A stretch of 53,568 bases of DNA from Candidatus Binatia bacterium (GCA_028278325.1 JANQEO010000363.1:1-53568), one strand, 5' to 3'; positions 22,388-32,105 are shown, counted from the first letter of the stretch. Notes: generated from the sequence alone by a model not told the origin. Translations and numbers: made by a program.

Positions 22388-24835
22388 ATGGGAATCCGTT
22401 TCACAGGTCGATCAGTGGCCCCGTCGTCTGTGGCTGCGTTGCTGCTGGCAACGACGGCCGTGGGCGTTGTGCTCCTGCGATCGGAGGTGATCGAGCCGAA
22501 CTCGTGCGAGGCCTGGGGTCACGTCACTCTGCACGAGGGGCACAACGAGCAGAGTCCGCTCCCGGCTTCGCCCATGGAGGTCGACAACTACCGGCGCGCG
22601 CTCGAACGCCGTCGCTTCCGTGTTGGTCCAGGTACGGTGGCGAAGACAAAGAGATTCGCCACCGACGGCGCGCTGGATGAGAAGGATCTCAAGCGAAGCG
22701 ATGAAGCAGCGCTGCTGACCGAGGTGCCGCCGGCCGAAGCCGTCCGGGATCGACAAGAGCACGACCGGGTCTGTCGCCGTCTTCGTGAGATGTGGGCCAA
22801 CGCACTAGGGCTATTCGAACGTGAACGATTCGGCGACTGCCAAAGGCTGTGCGAATCGATCATGAGCATCGACCCGCAGAGCCCGTACGCTCTCACGCTC
22901 TGGATCGCGGCGCGTCGCGCCCGCCATGCGAAGGCGAGCGCGGACAGGATCTCGACCTACCGGACCAAGTGGCAGGGCTTGTCTCAGGAAGCAAGGGACC
23001 TCGCGATCATCCAGGCGGATCTCATCGAGTTTCCGCGCGTCGACAGATGGCGCAATGTGGTCTCTTGCGGTGGCAAGGGCTGTTCGTTTGTGTTCGATCC
23101 GACTGTCGACGCCGACCAGGAAGTGCGTCGACGGCTCGCAGGTACGACTCTCGCGAGCGTGGACTGGAACGAGAAGGCGCTGGACGAGGCGCTGCGGTTC
23201 CTCCGGATCAACACGGGCACCAACATCATCGTGATGAAGGCCGTAGACGACGTGATGCCTCCCGAGGAGCGCATCCTCAACTTGAGCCTCACCAACATCG
23301 CGGCGTTGTCGGCGCTCAATCTCGCGGTGAGCGGACTGGAGGGGCTCGCTTGCGTTATCGAGGACGGCATCGTCAAGATCACGACCATCGAGCAAGCGCG
23401 GAAACGCAAGACCGTCGAGTTCTACGAGGTCCGGGATCTGACCGCACCCCCCGAACCCAACGGGGAGATCAACCTGCACCCGTCCAGTTGCGTCGATCCT
23501 GATCTCTGGCGCTTCGACGAGGAAAAAGACGATGTTGAGTGGAACGAAACACTCGAGGCCGATCGCCTCATCAAACTCATCCGCACAACTGTCGACCCCA
23601 CCTCGTGGAACGAGGATCCGGACAACACGATCTTCCACACGTCCGGGAGGTTGATCGTTTGCCAGTCCCGGTGGAACCACCACGAGATCTACCGTCTGCT
23701 TTCTGATCTGCGGCAGTCCGCGACCACCAAGCCACGGGCGGACTGCGACGACGCGGCTTCGGGCGCGGTCACTCGGCCTGTTCGAACAACTGTGGAGTCG
23801 TTGAGTATGCCGATTGCTGTGGACCCGTACCGTGGATCTGATCCGTGGAAGAAGGAGCAGCACTCGGCTGCCGGGGGCATTGCGTCGCTCGATGACGTAC
23901 TGAACGGCTCCCCCTACGACATCAGCGCCATCCTCGACAACGGTGGTCATCGACCGCCGGTTTGGCCAGTGCAGACTGTGCCCACACCGGAGCCTCCGTC
24001 TTCTCCGGCGTGGTGTGGCGGGCGTCTTCTCGACCTGAGGCGCCAGCCGCTTGCCATCGAGACGGTGAGAGTCGTCCCTGCTGACGGCGATGTCCGCGAT
24101 TGGCAGCAGCGGGTCCTGCTGGGCCTCCCGGACCCTGGTGCCACGATCTCTGGAAACCGCTTCACCGTGGTTGTGCCAACCGACAGGGCCTTTCACCTGG
24201 CGTTGCAGATACACTCCCGGGATTGGTGGCTACTGGAGGACGTCCGCGCGGGCTGCACAGGTTTGGTCATCGAAGTCCCGTTCGAAGCCGTAGTGGAGAA
24301 GTCAGCTACGAACAGCAGCAATACGTCGCCTGAGTCGTCGAGGAGGGAGGATGGCGTCACGTTCGGACGCGCCCCTGCCGGCGTCGAACTGCCCGGACGG
24401 GGCACTTTCGCTCCGCCGTTTGACGACTTCGGGGTCCCAGGCAACAGCCTGCTCCCGGGCACGGACAACGTGCGCGGCGCATTTTATAGACTGAATGGGG
24501 ACATCCGTGCCCGTACGGAGAACGTATTCGACAAGACGCTCTCGGAAACCCCCCGGCTCGGCGACTTCAAAGACCCCGTGAGCGCGGAGACCGCACCGCG
24601 CGACCCCGAGTGCTTGCGAACCCGGGCATGGGACGAAGCCACGGGCGAGGAGTTCTACTGTTGGAACCTCACACCCAGGTCTGTCGACGCGGCGCGCGAA
24701 GAGTCGTCGGCGAGATACAACACGACCAACCCGTTCGGTGTCCCCATGGGTAGTGCCCGCTTTCGTTTTCCGGCGGGTGGAATTGTAGGAGAAATCGGTT
24801 CGCTTCAGTCTGCAGGCGGGCAGGCCTGGCGATGA
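22388..24835 (+). CDS. Membrane-anchored protein with secretin-N/STN-like domain
   Basis: 815 aa from ATG 22388 with GGAGCGAAGGA immediately upstream. An N-terminal span (about 12-30, SSVAALLLATTAVGVVLL) acts as anchor or signal. A TPR-like helical stretch (about 130-200, ALGLFERERFGDCQRLCESI) follows. Residues about 255-335 match the STN/secretin-N pattern seen in many planctomycete proteins: ALDEALRFLRINTGTNIIV, NLSLTNIAALSALNLAV, CVIEDGIVKITT. Next come FYEVRDLT (345-352) and LIKLIRTTVDPTSWN / GRLIVCQSRWNHHEIYRLL, the second secretin-type subdomain. No secretin beta-barrel is present. The tail from about 480 is low-complexity and ends in a domain of its own. A periplasmic assembly or binding role is inferred. 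Confidence 0.78.
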   Translation: MGIRFTGRSVAPSSVAALLLATTAVGVVLLRSEVIEPNSCEAWGHVTLHEGHNEQSPLPASPMEVDNYRRALERRRFRVGPGTVAKTKRFATDGALDEKDLKRSDEAALLTEVPPAEAVRDRQEHDRVCRRLREMWANALGLFERERFGDCQRLCESIMSIDPQSPYALTLWIAARRARHAKASADRISTYRTKWQGLSQEARDLAIIQADLIEFPRVDRWRNVVSCGGKGCSFVFDPTVDADQEVRRRLAGTTLASVDWNEKALDEALRFLRINTGTNIIVMKAVDDVMPPEERILNLSLTNIAALSALNLAVSGLEGLACVIEDGIVKITTIEQARKRKTVEFYEVRDLTAPPEPNGEINLHPSSCVDPDLWRFDEEKDDVEWNETLEADRLIKLIRTTVDPTSWNEDPDNTIFHTSGRLIVCQSRWNHHEIYRLLSDLRQSATTKPRADCDDAASGAVTRPVRTTVESLSMPIAVDPYRGSDPWKKEQHSAAGGIASLDDVLNGSPYDISAILDNGGHRPPVWPVQTVPTPEPPSSPAWCGGRLLDLRRQPLAIETVRVVPADGDVRDWQQRVLLGLPDPGATISGNRFTVVVPTDRAFHLALQIHSRDWWLLEDVRAGCTGLVIEVPFEAVVEKSATNSSNTSPESSRREDGVTFGRAPAGVELPGRGTFAPPFDDFGVPGNSLLPGTDNVRGAFYRLNGDIRARTENVFDKTLSETPRLGDFKDPVSAETAPRDPECLRTRAWDEATGEEFYCWNLTPRSVDAAREESSARYNTTNPFGVPMGSARFRFPAGGIVGEIGSLQSAGGQAWR

Positions 24836-24975
24836 CCGCCCATTCTGTGCCCCGCGTCGAAGGGAACCTCAAACGACGGCGCGCATGCGCGAACTCGATC
24901 CTGTCGGTCGGGCTGGAGTCGCACCGGATGCCTGCGACGCGATCGGCGACCCTGGCTTGACCCACTGGAAGGCCG

Positions 24976-25104
24976 TCAGACTCCCGAGGGCTGAGTGACG
25001 CAAGTCCCGATCGTGAGCGTCACCAGGTTGGACACTTCCCATACGCCGGTCGGGGTCTGAGCAAACCCCCGCAGCTGGTGGGTGGTTCCCACCGTGCTCG
25101 CGAA
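24976..25104 (-). pseudogene. C-terminal fragment of a secreted protein
   Basis: The minus strand reads VGTTHQLRGFAQTPTGVW, EVSNLVTLTIGTCVTQ and a stop at 24976. It parallels the end of the FG-GAP protein at 38710 (VTLTAQAFAVSAATGW...VTATIGSS). The N-terminal part is missing; the fragment breaks off where an R1 left end starts at 25105. Confidence 0.5.
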
Positions 25105-25207
25105 GGGATTCAGCGAGTTTTCGGACGACGTTGGTAATAGCCAAGTCCTACACCAGCCGCCAGACAAGACGTCGTCACTACCTGATCGACCTCCCCTGGA
25201 GGCCGAG
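25105..25207 (+). repeat. Solo, diverged R1 left end
   Basis: GGGATTCAGCGAGTTTTCGG, a CCAAGTCCTACACC block and GACCTCCCCTGGAGG align in order with 15142-15252 and 130-242, with small insertions. No transposase is adjacent. Confidence 0.5.
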
Positions 25208-25313
25208 GCCGGGTTTCCTGTCGGCACCATTCCATTCCACTTCGTGGCGACCGCGCCCAAGATGCGGTCTGTGCGTGGATGGGGCTCTTGGGACCCGCAA
25301 GCGGGATGCTGGA

Positions 25314-26777
25314 TCACCTGCCAAGAACGACACGGGCAGACGTCTCTGCTCCACTCTTCAGTCCGATGGACTGACGTGCCAGTACGGTCCCAGAGCACGT
25401 CACACGCAGCGAATTGGTGCCTCCGCGTGCACTGTCGAGTGTCTCCCAACTTGGGACTCCAGACGCGAACAAGTAGCTGTCACGCACATGGTGGGCAGCC
25501 GTCGTCCGCGCGTGGAAACTGCCTCCAAGGACCCGCCTTTGGTCCCGCCACAGAAACTGGCAGCGCAGCTTGGCCTTCTGAGTGACTGTCGGTCGCACTC
25601 GCCGTGGCCCTCGCGCGGACGTGTCCACTACGGTGAGCGTCGGCCAACAACCGTCGGCCTCAACCCACACACATACTCTCCCCTCCGGAACGAGGATCTG
25701 GCCTCCGTGCGGCAAAGCCTGCTCCGGACCGAGTAGCCCTCGCAGTTCGTCACCGACCGCGATCAGGTCCTCTCGCGACACACCGCGCATTACGGCCCAG
25801 CGAAGGTGATACTTGGGCTTCGTCGCGTTGAGTGTCACCCCCAGCGCACGAGGAGCCACAGTTAGCGGAACAAACTTTGTGAGGCGCAGGTCCACATCTA
25901 CTCGGTCCTTCTGCGCATCTGCCACGGAGAAAGCCGTGATGTAGTTCACCCCACTGATGCGCGCCAAGTACCTTCCGGTCACAAGGCTGCACTCTCCCCC
26001 AAACAGCCTGGACTCGGCTCGATCACGGTCGAGGGGGAACCCAGCGCCGCCATACGTCGGACCAAGCTTGCGAAGGATGGCACCATCGGCCCGGCCGGGC
26101 TCGCCGTGCAGCCGAACTCTCAACAAGCATCGCCGGAAGCCCCTGCGTCGCCATTCGACCTTGTCGGTTCGTGCACCACGGTCTTCGTTTCGCTGACCTC
26201 TCTCCATGCCAACGACCACCTCCGTCCTGGCAGTCAACTCGCGCCCGATCGACGCTCTGATTCGATACCGACCGTGCGGCACGTCTCGCAGAAAGAGGAC
26301 CGGTCCACGCTCTGACGACTCCACGGAGTAGCGGCCCGGCTTCACAGGAAACCCCGAATCCAAGGACGTAACGATGATCAGGCCAGGCGCACGCGCAAGC
26401 GCGACGGTCGCGCTGCCGCGCGGTGCCATGACGACAACACCCTCTTTGACGTCTTCCTCCACGGGCCAGAGAAGAGGGACCGAAATGTAGTCCGCCGCCG
26501 ACACGACCCAGATGTGCCCCGAGGGAGGAGGCTCGATAATGCACGCCCCTTCCTTGCTCTCGACGGTCCTGAGTGGGTTGATCGGGCCATCGTAGGACCA
26601 CGTCCTGCGGCGCTCAATCGGTGTTCTTCTGTCAACCTCAAGAGCCAGCGAGAATCCAGCGATCCGTGTTCCGCGCTTGCCGTCAACAGCCTCGACCTGC
26701 AGAGTGCGCTGCGCTGGACAACCGCCCAGTGTGCTCCACCAGGCAGTAACCACAACTAGCAAGGACTGCCACATCAC
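25314..26777 (-). CDS. Exported protein with carboxypeptidase-regulatory-like features
   Basis: 487 aa from GTG 26777 (AGGAG 10 nt upstream), or 486 from the adjoining ATG. The signal peptide is MMWQSLLVVVTAWWSTLGG with Cys20 close to the end, so it may be a lipoprotein (LGGC). The mature part shows repeated beta-sandwich elements: TRIAGFSLALEVDRRTPIE, GSATVALARAPGLIIVTSLD, KPGRYSVESSERGPVLFLRD, VPHGRYRIRASIGRELTART and RVCVWVEADGCWPTLTVVD. These resemble the extracellular part of the sigma fusions but without enzyme motifs. The role is unknown; it could be an outer-surface structural or binding protein. Confidence 0.68.
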   Translation of the reverse strand: MMWQSLLVVVTAWWSTLGGCPAQRTLQVEAVDGKRGTRIAGFSLALEVDRRTPIERRRTWSYDGPINPLRTVESKEGACIIEPPPSGHIWVVSAADYISVPLLWPVEEDVKEGVVVMAPRGSATVALARAPGLIIVTSLDSGFPVKPGRYSVESSERGPVLFLRDVPHGRYRIRASIGRELTARTEVVVGMERGQRNEDRGARTDKVEWRRRGFRRCLLRVRLHGEPGRADGAILRKLGPTYGGAGFPLDRDRAESRLFGGECSLVTGRYLARISGVNYITAFSVADAQKDRVDVDLRLTKFVPLTVAPRALGVTLNATKPKYHLRWAVMRGVSREDLIAVGDELRGLLGPEQALPHGGQILVPEGRVCVWVEADGCWPTLTVVDTSARGPRRVRPTVTQKAKLRCQFLWRDQRRVLGGSFHARTTAAHHVRDSYLFASGVPSWETLDSARGGTNSLRVTCSGTVLARQSIGLKSGAETSARVVLGR

Positions 26778-26928
26778 TGCCTATTTACTCCTCTGGGTGT
26801 GGTCGTGCCAACACCGTACGGAATCGACCGTACCGCCGTATTCGGCAGCGGGTCAATGCGGAAGAGCAACATCATCAACACTCGCATTATCGGCGGTTTC
26901 ATCGACATCGATACCCATCGGCGTGGGC

Positions 26929-27888
26929 TCATCGTCCACCCGACACCGTCAGCACCGGACGAAAGCCGGTGTCGTAGGACATCCAGTCGAGTCGAAGGAA
27001 CGTCGACTGACACTCCTTCCGCGGCCGCTGGGACTTCGTGTAGCTACTTCCGGCGACGGCCTTGCGCCAGAAAGCCGACTGGTGGCGATCGATCGTGCGG
27101 ACATCGATCCGGAGACCGTCCCCCTTGCGAAGTTTCGCATGAGCAAACTGCAGAGCGTCGCGGCACCACTCGCTGACGTTCCCAGCTTGATCGTGAGTCC
27201 CAAACGGCCCAACCCCATCAGGGAAACTGCCGACCGGCGCTGCGAGCACGTACCCGTCGCCCTCCCACGCCGCGACCGCATCTGGCTCGAAAGGTACTCC
27301 TCCCCAGTAATGCCGTGAAACGTCGAGCCCTCCTGTCGAGTTGAGGCGTGTCACGCTCCCTCCCACCGGTTCGTTGCCCCATGGGTGCTGCCGTCCATCC
27401 GTTCCGTAGGCCGCCATGTTCCACTGTGCAAGCGTCGGCAAGGACAACCCAGCCCATTCGCAATACGCCTGCGCGTCCTCCCAGCTGACCTCTCCTGCTG
27501 GCAAGTCTGGGCTCTCTGTCTGCTGTTGACACAGCGTACGCCGTTTCAGAAACGGCATAGGCCGTCTTGATCGGTGCCCAGTCGCAGCGCGGAACCGTTC
27601 GTACTGCGCGTTGGTGATTTCGTACTCGGAGATCAGGAACGGGGACAGCTCGACGCCGTCGACCACCGCGCCCGGAACGCGCACGAACACGACGGTCGGG
27701 TCCATGTCCAGGGTGTACTCATCGAATCCCTGCGCATTCTTCCCCCTGGTAGTCACCGCCCCTGGGGCGGTGACCACCGAACCACCGTCGGCGCAGGACG
27801 CAAGCGCAAGAGCAGCGCAAAGGCTGACCGCGCTGGCCGCCGTCAGTCCAGCGCGGCAAATCCGCCTACTTGGCGAGACTGGAATCAT
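26929..27888 (-). CDS. Lipoprotein with FGE-sulfatase-like domain
   Basis: 319 aa from ATG 27888. The lipoprotein signal is MIPVSPSRRICRAGLTAASA followed by VSLCAALALASC (lipobox LASC). An FGE-sulfatase/SUMF1-like fold follows: FVRVPGAVVDGVELSPF, LISEYEITNAQYERFRAATG, LPAGEVSWEDAQAYCEWAGL, SLPTLAQWNMAAYG, PFGTHDQAGNVSEWCRDAL and GFRPVL at the end. The region that carries the two catalytic cysteines in formylglycine-generating enzymes (after AGSSYTK) does not show the pair, so enzymatic activity is unlikely. A surface binding or scaffold role is inferred. The upstream gene on the same strand encodes a beta-propeller lipoprotein 140 bp away. Confidence 0.82.
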   Translation of the reverse strand: MIPVSPSRRICRAGLTAASAVSLCAALALASCADGGSVVTAPGAVTTRGKNAQGFDEYTLDMDPTVVFVRVPGAVVDGVELSPFLISEYEITNAQYERFRAATGHRSRRPMPFLKRRTLCQQQTESPDLPAGEVSWEDAQAYCEWAGLSLPTLAQWNMAAYGTDGRQHPWGNEPVGGSVTRLNSTGGLDVSRHYWGGVPFEPDAVAAWEGDGYVLAAPVGSFPDGVGPFGTHDQAGNVSEWCRDALQFAHAKLRKGDGLRIDVRTIDRHQSAFWRKAVAGSSYTKSQRPRKECQSTFLRLDWMSYDTGFRPVLTVSGGR

Positions 27889-28028
27889 ACCCTGCGTCGA
27901 ATCGACCGAGGGCACGCCCCGCAACGAACGGAGACGGGTGGGTAGGGGTTCGCGTTTCCGCCTACATCTCGAATCGATCGCGTGCTCGTGGAGTTGCACC
28001 GGGGTCGTAGGCCCGACCAATCTCAACT

Positions 28029-29051
28029 CTATCGAGGTGCCCACGTTGGATTCTCACCAAGACCGAGGTCAACCTCCGCGCCCGTCTCCAGTTGGAGAAT
28101 CACGACGTGGCCATCGCGAACGTAGGCAAGCCTACGACCATCGGGGGACCATGCAGGCTGGCTCCCCTTGCCGAGTGTGACCAGCTCCTGGTTCGATCCG
28201 ACACCAACCAGCGCGAGCACGCCGTCATCGTGACGCACGAATGCAACGCGGCTCCCGTCTGGCGATAGCACGGGCGGTTCCTCCGATGCAGCGCCTTCAG
28301 CGATGACTCTGCGCTCAAACGTGTTCGGATCGACCTGAAACACGCGCTTCGGGCCAGGTGGCCATGTGTACTCCAGAGCCACGATGGCGGAACCGTCCGG
28401 CGCATACGACGGCCATGAGAGGCTATCACTGACCCTTCGGAGGCCGGTTCCATCGGCAGATACCTCCCACATGCCACTCTCATACACGTCATGGAATCCA
28501 CGAAACAGGATGTGTGACCCGTCGGGCGACCAAACCGGCTCCCACGACTTGAAGAACCCGCCGGCAAGTAACGACCTCTGACCCGTGGCCACCTCAACCT
28601 TCCATAGCCCCGAGTCCCACCGCGTGTAGGCGACCCACTTCCCATCCGGCGAGGGTGCAAACCCGACCGTTACGCCAAGGGTGACTAACTTCTTTGGCGT
28701 TCCACCGTCACCGGATACCAACCACAAATCGGGAAACACCCTTAGCGGTTCGTATCGCGTCCGCCGCGTTTCCTGGCACACGACGAAGTGTCGCCCGTCG
28801 GCCAGCCACGCTACGCGTGGTGGGCGCTCGCGAATGCCGACTACTTCGCCGAGGGCGCGACGTCGGTCTTGTCCGTCAGCTCCACTGACCCAAAACGCAA
28901 ACTGGCCCGGCGGCAGTGGTGCGAACGGCAAGTCGTCATTTGTTGGAGGATCCGATCTTGGGATGTCCGGACCGAACCACGCGAGGCGCGGCGATTGGCA
29001 GCTTGAAAGAGCCACCCCGAGGGCCGTGACGATGAAAACGGCGCACCGCAT
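28029..29051 (-). CDS. TolB-like beta-propeller lipoprotein
   Basis: 340 aa from ATG 29051. The signal is MRCAVFIVTALGVALSSC (lipobox LSSC). The frame is open 98 codons further upstream, but that part lies antisense to a transposase fragment and has no signal sequence, which supports the later start. The mature protein has repeated PD40/WD40-like blades: APSPDGKWVAYTRWDSGLWKV, VWSPDGSHILFRGF, YAPDGSAIVALEY, LSPDGSRVAFVRHDDG, AWSPDGRRLAYVRDG, plus VAWLADGRHFVV. Such propellers usually mediate protein-protein contacts in the periplasm. It may form a unit with the FGE-like lipoprotein downstream. Confidence 0.83.
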   Translation of the reverse strand: MRCAVFIVTALGVALSSCQSPRLAWFGPDIPRSDPPTNDDLPFAPLPPGQFAFWVSGADGQDRRRALGEVVGIRERPPRVAWLADGRHFVVCQETRRTRYEPLRVFPDLWLVSGDGGTPKKLVTLGVTVGFAPSPDGKWVAYTRWDSGLWKVEVATGQRSLLAGGFFKSWEPVWSPDGSHILFRGFHDVYESGMWEVSADGTGLRRVSDSLSWPSYAPDGSAIVALEYTWPPGPKRVFQVDPNTFERRVIAEGAASEEPPVLSPDGSRVAFVRHDDGVLALVGVGSNQELVTLGKGSQPAWSPDGRRLAYVRDGHVVILQLETGAEVDLGLGENPTWAPR

Positions 29052-29165
29052 TCGTCCCAGAACGTCAGCAACGAGTGAGTGGTTCACAAACAGCGTAGGG
29101 TCCGGAAACTCGAACGTGCGTCTGCGTAGCGACTTGCAGATAGCGGCGATAGGCTTCCCCTCGCC

Positions 29166-29410
29166 ATGGATCGCCTCCTCGTCCTCCTGCATCTCGTCGC
29201 TGTTTCCCTCGCTGGTTGGCTGAACAAACAGCAGCAGCAGGCGATCGACCACCTTCGCCAAGAGAACCGGGTTCTGCGCGAGCAGCTGGGCAAGAAGCGT
29301 CGTCTCACTGATAGTCAGCGGCGCCGACTCGCGGGCGCTCGGCAAGACGTTGCGCCGGGTCGGGAGTCGCTAGAGCAGCTGACGGTGATGGTGACTCCGG
29401 GTTCGCTTCG
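29166..29410 (+). pseudogene. N-terminal fragment of an integrase-type transposase
   Basis: ATG 29166 opens MDRLLVLLHLVAVSLAGWLN, then QQQQAIDHLRQENRVLREQL and KKRRLTDSQRRRLA, which is the usual start of a transposase type widespread in Planctomycetota and Acidobacteria. It continues weakly (VMVTPGSLRPERIIG, where intact copies read IVTPDTLLRW) and then loses similarity. The DDE core is absent here. The C-terminal half of a similar transposase is present at 43079-43795. Confidence 0.6.
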
Positions 29411-29471
29411 GCCGGAGAGAATCATTGGTCGTCATCTCCACAGATTCTGGTGTTTGTTTGATTCCTACAGC

Positions 29472-29851
29472 TCATTCGACAATGCGTACACCCATGCCAC
29501 GCGCTCTGAGGAAGCCTGGCAGGTGGAACCATGTTGGCTCTCCGACAGCTTGTCCGGTGGCATCGGTCGCCTGAAGTAGGACCCAGGATCCCTCGAGACG
29601 ATGGACCTTTCGGGTCTCAACCTCGACACCTTGCGCGGTGACGAACACGAGTTGTCTTCCCGGCAGGACTGCGGACGACGGCAGCAAGGGCGGGAGGTAG
29701 TCAGCCTCAGGCTCCATTTCCGCGCCCAAGACGGCAGGATCGGCCATGCTTGACGGGAGGAACCGGTCATCTGATTGGTCACCGGACGAGCAGCATGAGC
29801 CCAGCAGCGGACCAGGCCACAACACACAGCCGTGGTCAGGTGAGGTTTCAT
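29472..29851 (-). pseudogene. Small lipoprotein gene with one frameshift (paralogue of 36389-36760)
   Basis: ATG 29851 has a strong AGGAGG 8 nt upstream and opens MKPHLTTAVCCGL. Between about 29815 and 29830 a one-base shift is needed to continue as GPLLGSCCSSGDQSDD (lipobox LGSC) and on to PSSMADPAVLG, RQLVFVTAQGVEVETRKVHR, LEGSWVLLQATDATGQAVGE and PTWFHLPGFLRARGMGVRIV. The length of 380 nt is not a multiple of three, while the paralogue is 372 nt. The shared WVLL...WFHLP...GxxIxE end marks the family, whose role is unknown. It is either a recent pseudogene or a sequencing error. Confidence 0.65.
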
Positions 29852-30045
29852 TGAAAGGGCCTCCTCTTTGTGAAGAGCGAGCACCGGGACGTTCAGCAAT
29901 TTCGGAGCTGTCCGACGTCCACTTCGGCCTTCGTAGCCTTCCGGCCTTGTTGGCACTCGGAACGTACATCTAGTCCTTGAGGGATGATTGCCCGATCTTT
30001 GCCGCACACGTTCCTATCCTTCTTGAGCTTAATCATCGGTCTGTC

Positions 30046-30262
30046 GCTCGATTCCACGCTTGGCTGCAGGCCGAGCGAGCATGTGATCTCGATGACCATG
30101 CGTCGTGCCCGAAGACCTCGCCGCATCGATCGACCTCCCATGAGATCCAGACCATCAGGGAGATGGTCACATCGACCCGGTTCCGACACGTCCCGACGGG
30201 AACGTTGGCCATCCTTGCCCAGCACATGGGCCGTGTCTTCGTCTTCGAATCCCACTCAGCAT
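30046..30262 (+). pseudogene. Fragment of a second integrase-type transposase
   Basis: Reads ARFHAWLQAERACDLDDHAS, CPKTSPHRSTSHEIQTIREM and VTSTRFRHVPTGTLAILAQ, close to the region upstream of the DDE core in IS transposases with the MVTSPEYRHVPTGTLA motif. It ends abruptly after HMGRVFVF. No catalytic residues are present. It belongs to a different type from the fragment at 29166. Confidence 0.55.
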
Positions 30263-30480
30263 AGGGACTTGCGACGGGCGGCGATAGGCTCCTCCTTCTC
30301 GCCAACACGGGGCGGTTATCTGCCGTCTCATGTTGTAGGAGATGGGATTAAGCGTCCCCGTATCCTCGGCTCAATCAGACCCGGACTCGCCGCGAACCGC
30401 GTGAATTGGCTCCCGCCCTCGGCAACAGGTTCATGGTGTAGGCTCTCATGCCCTGCGTGACCGTCACCTGGAGCCGTGAC

Positions 30481-30858
30481 ATGTGCGGCATCAAGTGCAT
30501 TCTGCTGGGCGTGGTCCTTGCGCTCTGCGCCTGTTCGAGCCGGCCCGATCCTCAGAGGTTCAAAGTCGATGGTGTGGATATATCGGTCGAGGAGATCCGC
30601 TACTTCGACGAGTGCACGAAGGCGGCGCCCCCAACGACAGACAGCCGAACGGTGGGGTGGGTCGTGAACTTCGGGCAGTTGATATCGAACTGGCGGGAGA
30701 TTCAAGAGCGGTTTGCCGCAGAAGGCGTGAGGGTGGGCTGGGGATCGTCCATGGGTGTGTACCTGCTAGTTCCCGCCACCCAGTCGCGGGCCGCGAGCGT
30801 CATCTGGCATCGCCTGTTGATCGACCGCCAGATCGGTGGGTGTTTCTGTTGCGAGTAG
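30481..30858 (+). CDS. Small lipoprotein, unknown function
   Basis: 125 aa from ATG 30481 with GGAG 9 nt upstream. The signal is MCGIKCILLGVVLALCAC (lipobox-like LCAC). The mature part, KVDGVDISVEEIRYFDECTK to VPATQSRAASVIWHRLLIDR and a Cys-containing tail, shows no known family. It is one of the few plus-strand lipoprotein genes in the 26-44 kb stretch. Confidence 0.6.
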   Translation: MCGIKCILLGVVLALCACSSRPDPQRFKVDGVDISVEEIRYFDECTKAAPPTTDSRTVGWVVNFGQLISNWREIQERFAAEGVRVGWGSSMGVYLLVPATQSRAASVIWHRLLIDRQIGGCFCCE

Positions 30859-30980
30859 ATCGAGGGAAACTCGTCAAGCAGACACCGCCGGAGTTGTGAA
30901 CAGCCCCCGCAGCATCAGCACGCTCGCGCTCAGCGGCCTCCCGACGTCACGAGAGACAGCGCCGCAGGCGTTCACTGTGT

Positions 30981-32105
30981 CTATCCGTCGGATGCCATGA
31001 GCGGAATCCAAGTTCCGCCGCCTTGAGCCCCTTCGATCGCAACCGATGATCGTCCGCTCGCGTCCATCAGACGCACCCCGTGGGACGCGGATGCCACCGC
31101 AGCGATTTCACCGCATGGAGAGATCGCGAACCAGTCACAGTTCGGGACGACCTCAGCGTTCGCAAACGCCAGTGTCGCCCCCCAGCGGACGAATCTCCCC
31201 GCCATGCCATCAAAAGCAGGCTCACCGCTACGACGTCCGGACTCAGCATCCCACACGGCGACCGTCGACCTGCCGTCACTCCACTCGGCCAGGCTCAGCA
31301 AGCGACCTTCAGCGTCCCAGCTGATATCCGTATCAAAACCACCCACGTCGGTTGGAGGTGCTGTCACCGTGAACTGAGAAACCCGCCGCCAGTTCTCAGC
31401 TTCCACCACGGTTACGACGGTATTATCGCGCAGAGTGATCGTTGACCACGATGAAACAAGAGCCAGCCGGGTGCCATCGGGAGAGAGAGCGCACCGCCTC
31501 TTAACTGCTCGTCCGGAGGCGATGGGGCGGGCGTACTCAACCGACCCGCCTCCTGGGCCCACGTATTGATCAGCGGCGTCGGATCGGCGGCGACCGACGA
31601 AGAATCGCGGATTGCCGCGATCATCAATCACAACCTCTGCATGGTAGCCTCCCTCCAAGCACTGGACCGTCACTTCGGGACCAGGGCCAATTATTATTGC
31701 CCACAGGGCAGGCGGTTCCACAGTCGTGACCGTCAGGACTCCACCCCTTGGATGCCCCTGCGCGGAGTTCGAAACGTGGCCGGGGAACACCGCAACTTCC
31801 TTCCTGCCGACGGTGATCGCAGTGTCTGAGCTTCCCACCTGGTGAGCACAGATCAGTTGCCCATCCGCTATCGCCAACGGCCGACATCGCATGCCGTGGT
31901 CGCCAGACTGATCAACGCCGTCCGGAGTCGCAACCATGACCATTCCGTCGTTCACCTCGCAATACGCGAAGCCCGAATGGTGCAGAGCAGTCGGCAGAGG
32001 TTCAGCAGGTTTGACGTAGACCAGCCACCCGATCGCGCACGCGGCAACGACCAACACAGCCATCCAAACAACACGTGTCGGTGGTTTCAGTGCAGGTCTC
32101 GACAA
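30981..32105 (-). CDS. Membrane-anchored beta-propeller-like protein
   Basis: 374 aa. A single N-terminal span (about 12-31, VVWMAVLVVAACAIGWLVYV) anchors the protein. The rest forms WD40/PQQ-like blades: HSGFAYCEVNDGMVMVATPD, AIADGQLICAHQVG, RCALSPDGTRLALVSSWSTI, DTDISWDAEGRLLSLAEWSD, GRSTVAVWDAESGRRSG, WFAISPCGEIAAVASASHGV and RLMDASGRSSVAIEGAQ. The blade pattern is regular, but motifs are too loose to name a family. A periplasmic scaffold role is likely. Confidence 0.7.
   Translation of the reverse strand: MSRPALKPPTRVVWMAVLVVAACAIGWLVYVKPAEPLPTALHHSGFAYCEVNDGMVMVATPDGVDQSGDHGMRCRPLAIADGQLICAHQVGSSDTAITVGRKEVAVFPGHVSNSAQGHPRGGVLTVTTVEPPALWAIIIGPGPEVTVQCLEGGYHAEVVIDDRGNPRFFVGRRRSDAADQYVGPGGGSVEYARPIASGRAVKRRCALSPDGTRLALVSSWSTITLRDNTVVTVVEAENWRRVSQFTVTAPPTDVGGFDTDISWDAEGRLLSLAEWSDGRSTVAVWDAESGRRSGEPAFDGMAGRFVRWGATLAFANAEVVPNCDWFAISPCGEIAAVASASHGVRLMDASGRSSVAIEGAQGGGTWIPLMASDG

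Noticed and set aside
22811..24214. Minus-strand 467-codon open frame
   Set aside because: It is opposite the secretin-N-like gene, whose STN motifs are clear.
24976..25449. Minus-strand frame as a full 157-residue protein
   Set aside because: Only the last 43 codons look like protein. The rest crosses an R1 repeat and has random composition.
28029..29345. Extended start (29345) for the beta-propeller lipoprotein
   Set aside because: The extension would bury the lipoprotein signal in the middle of the protein and lies antisense to a transposase fragment.
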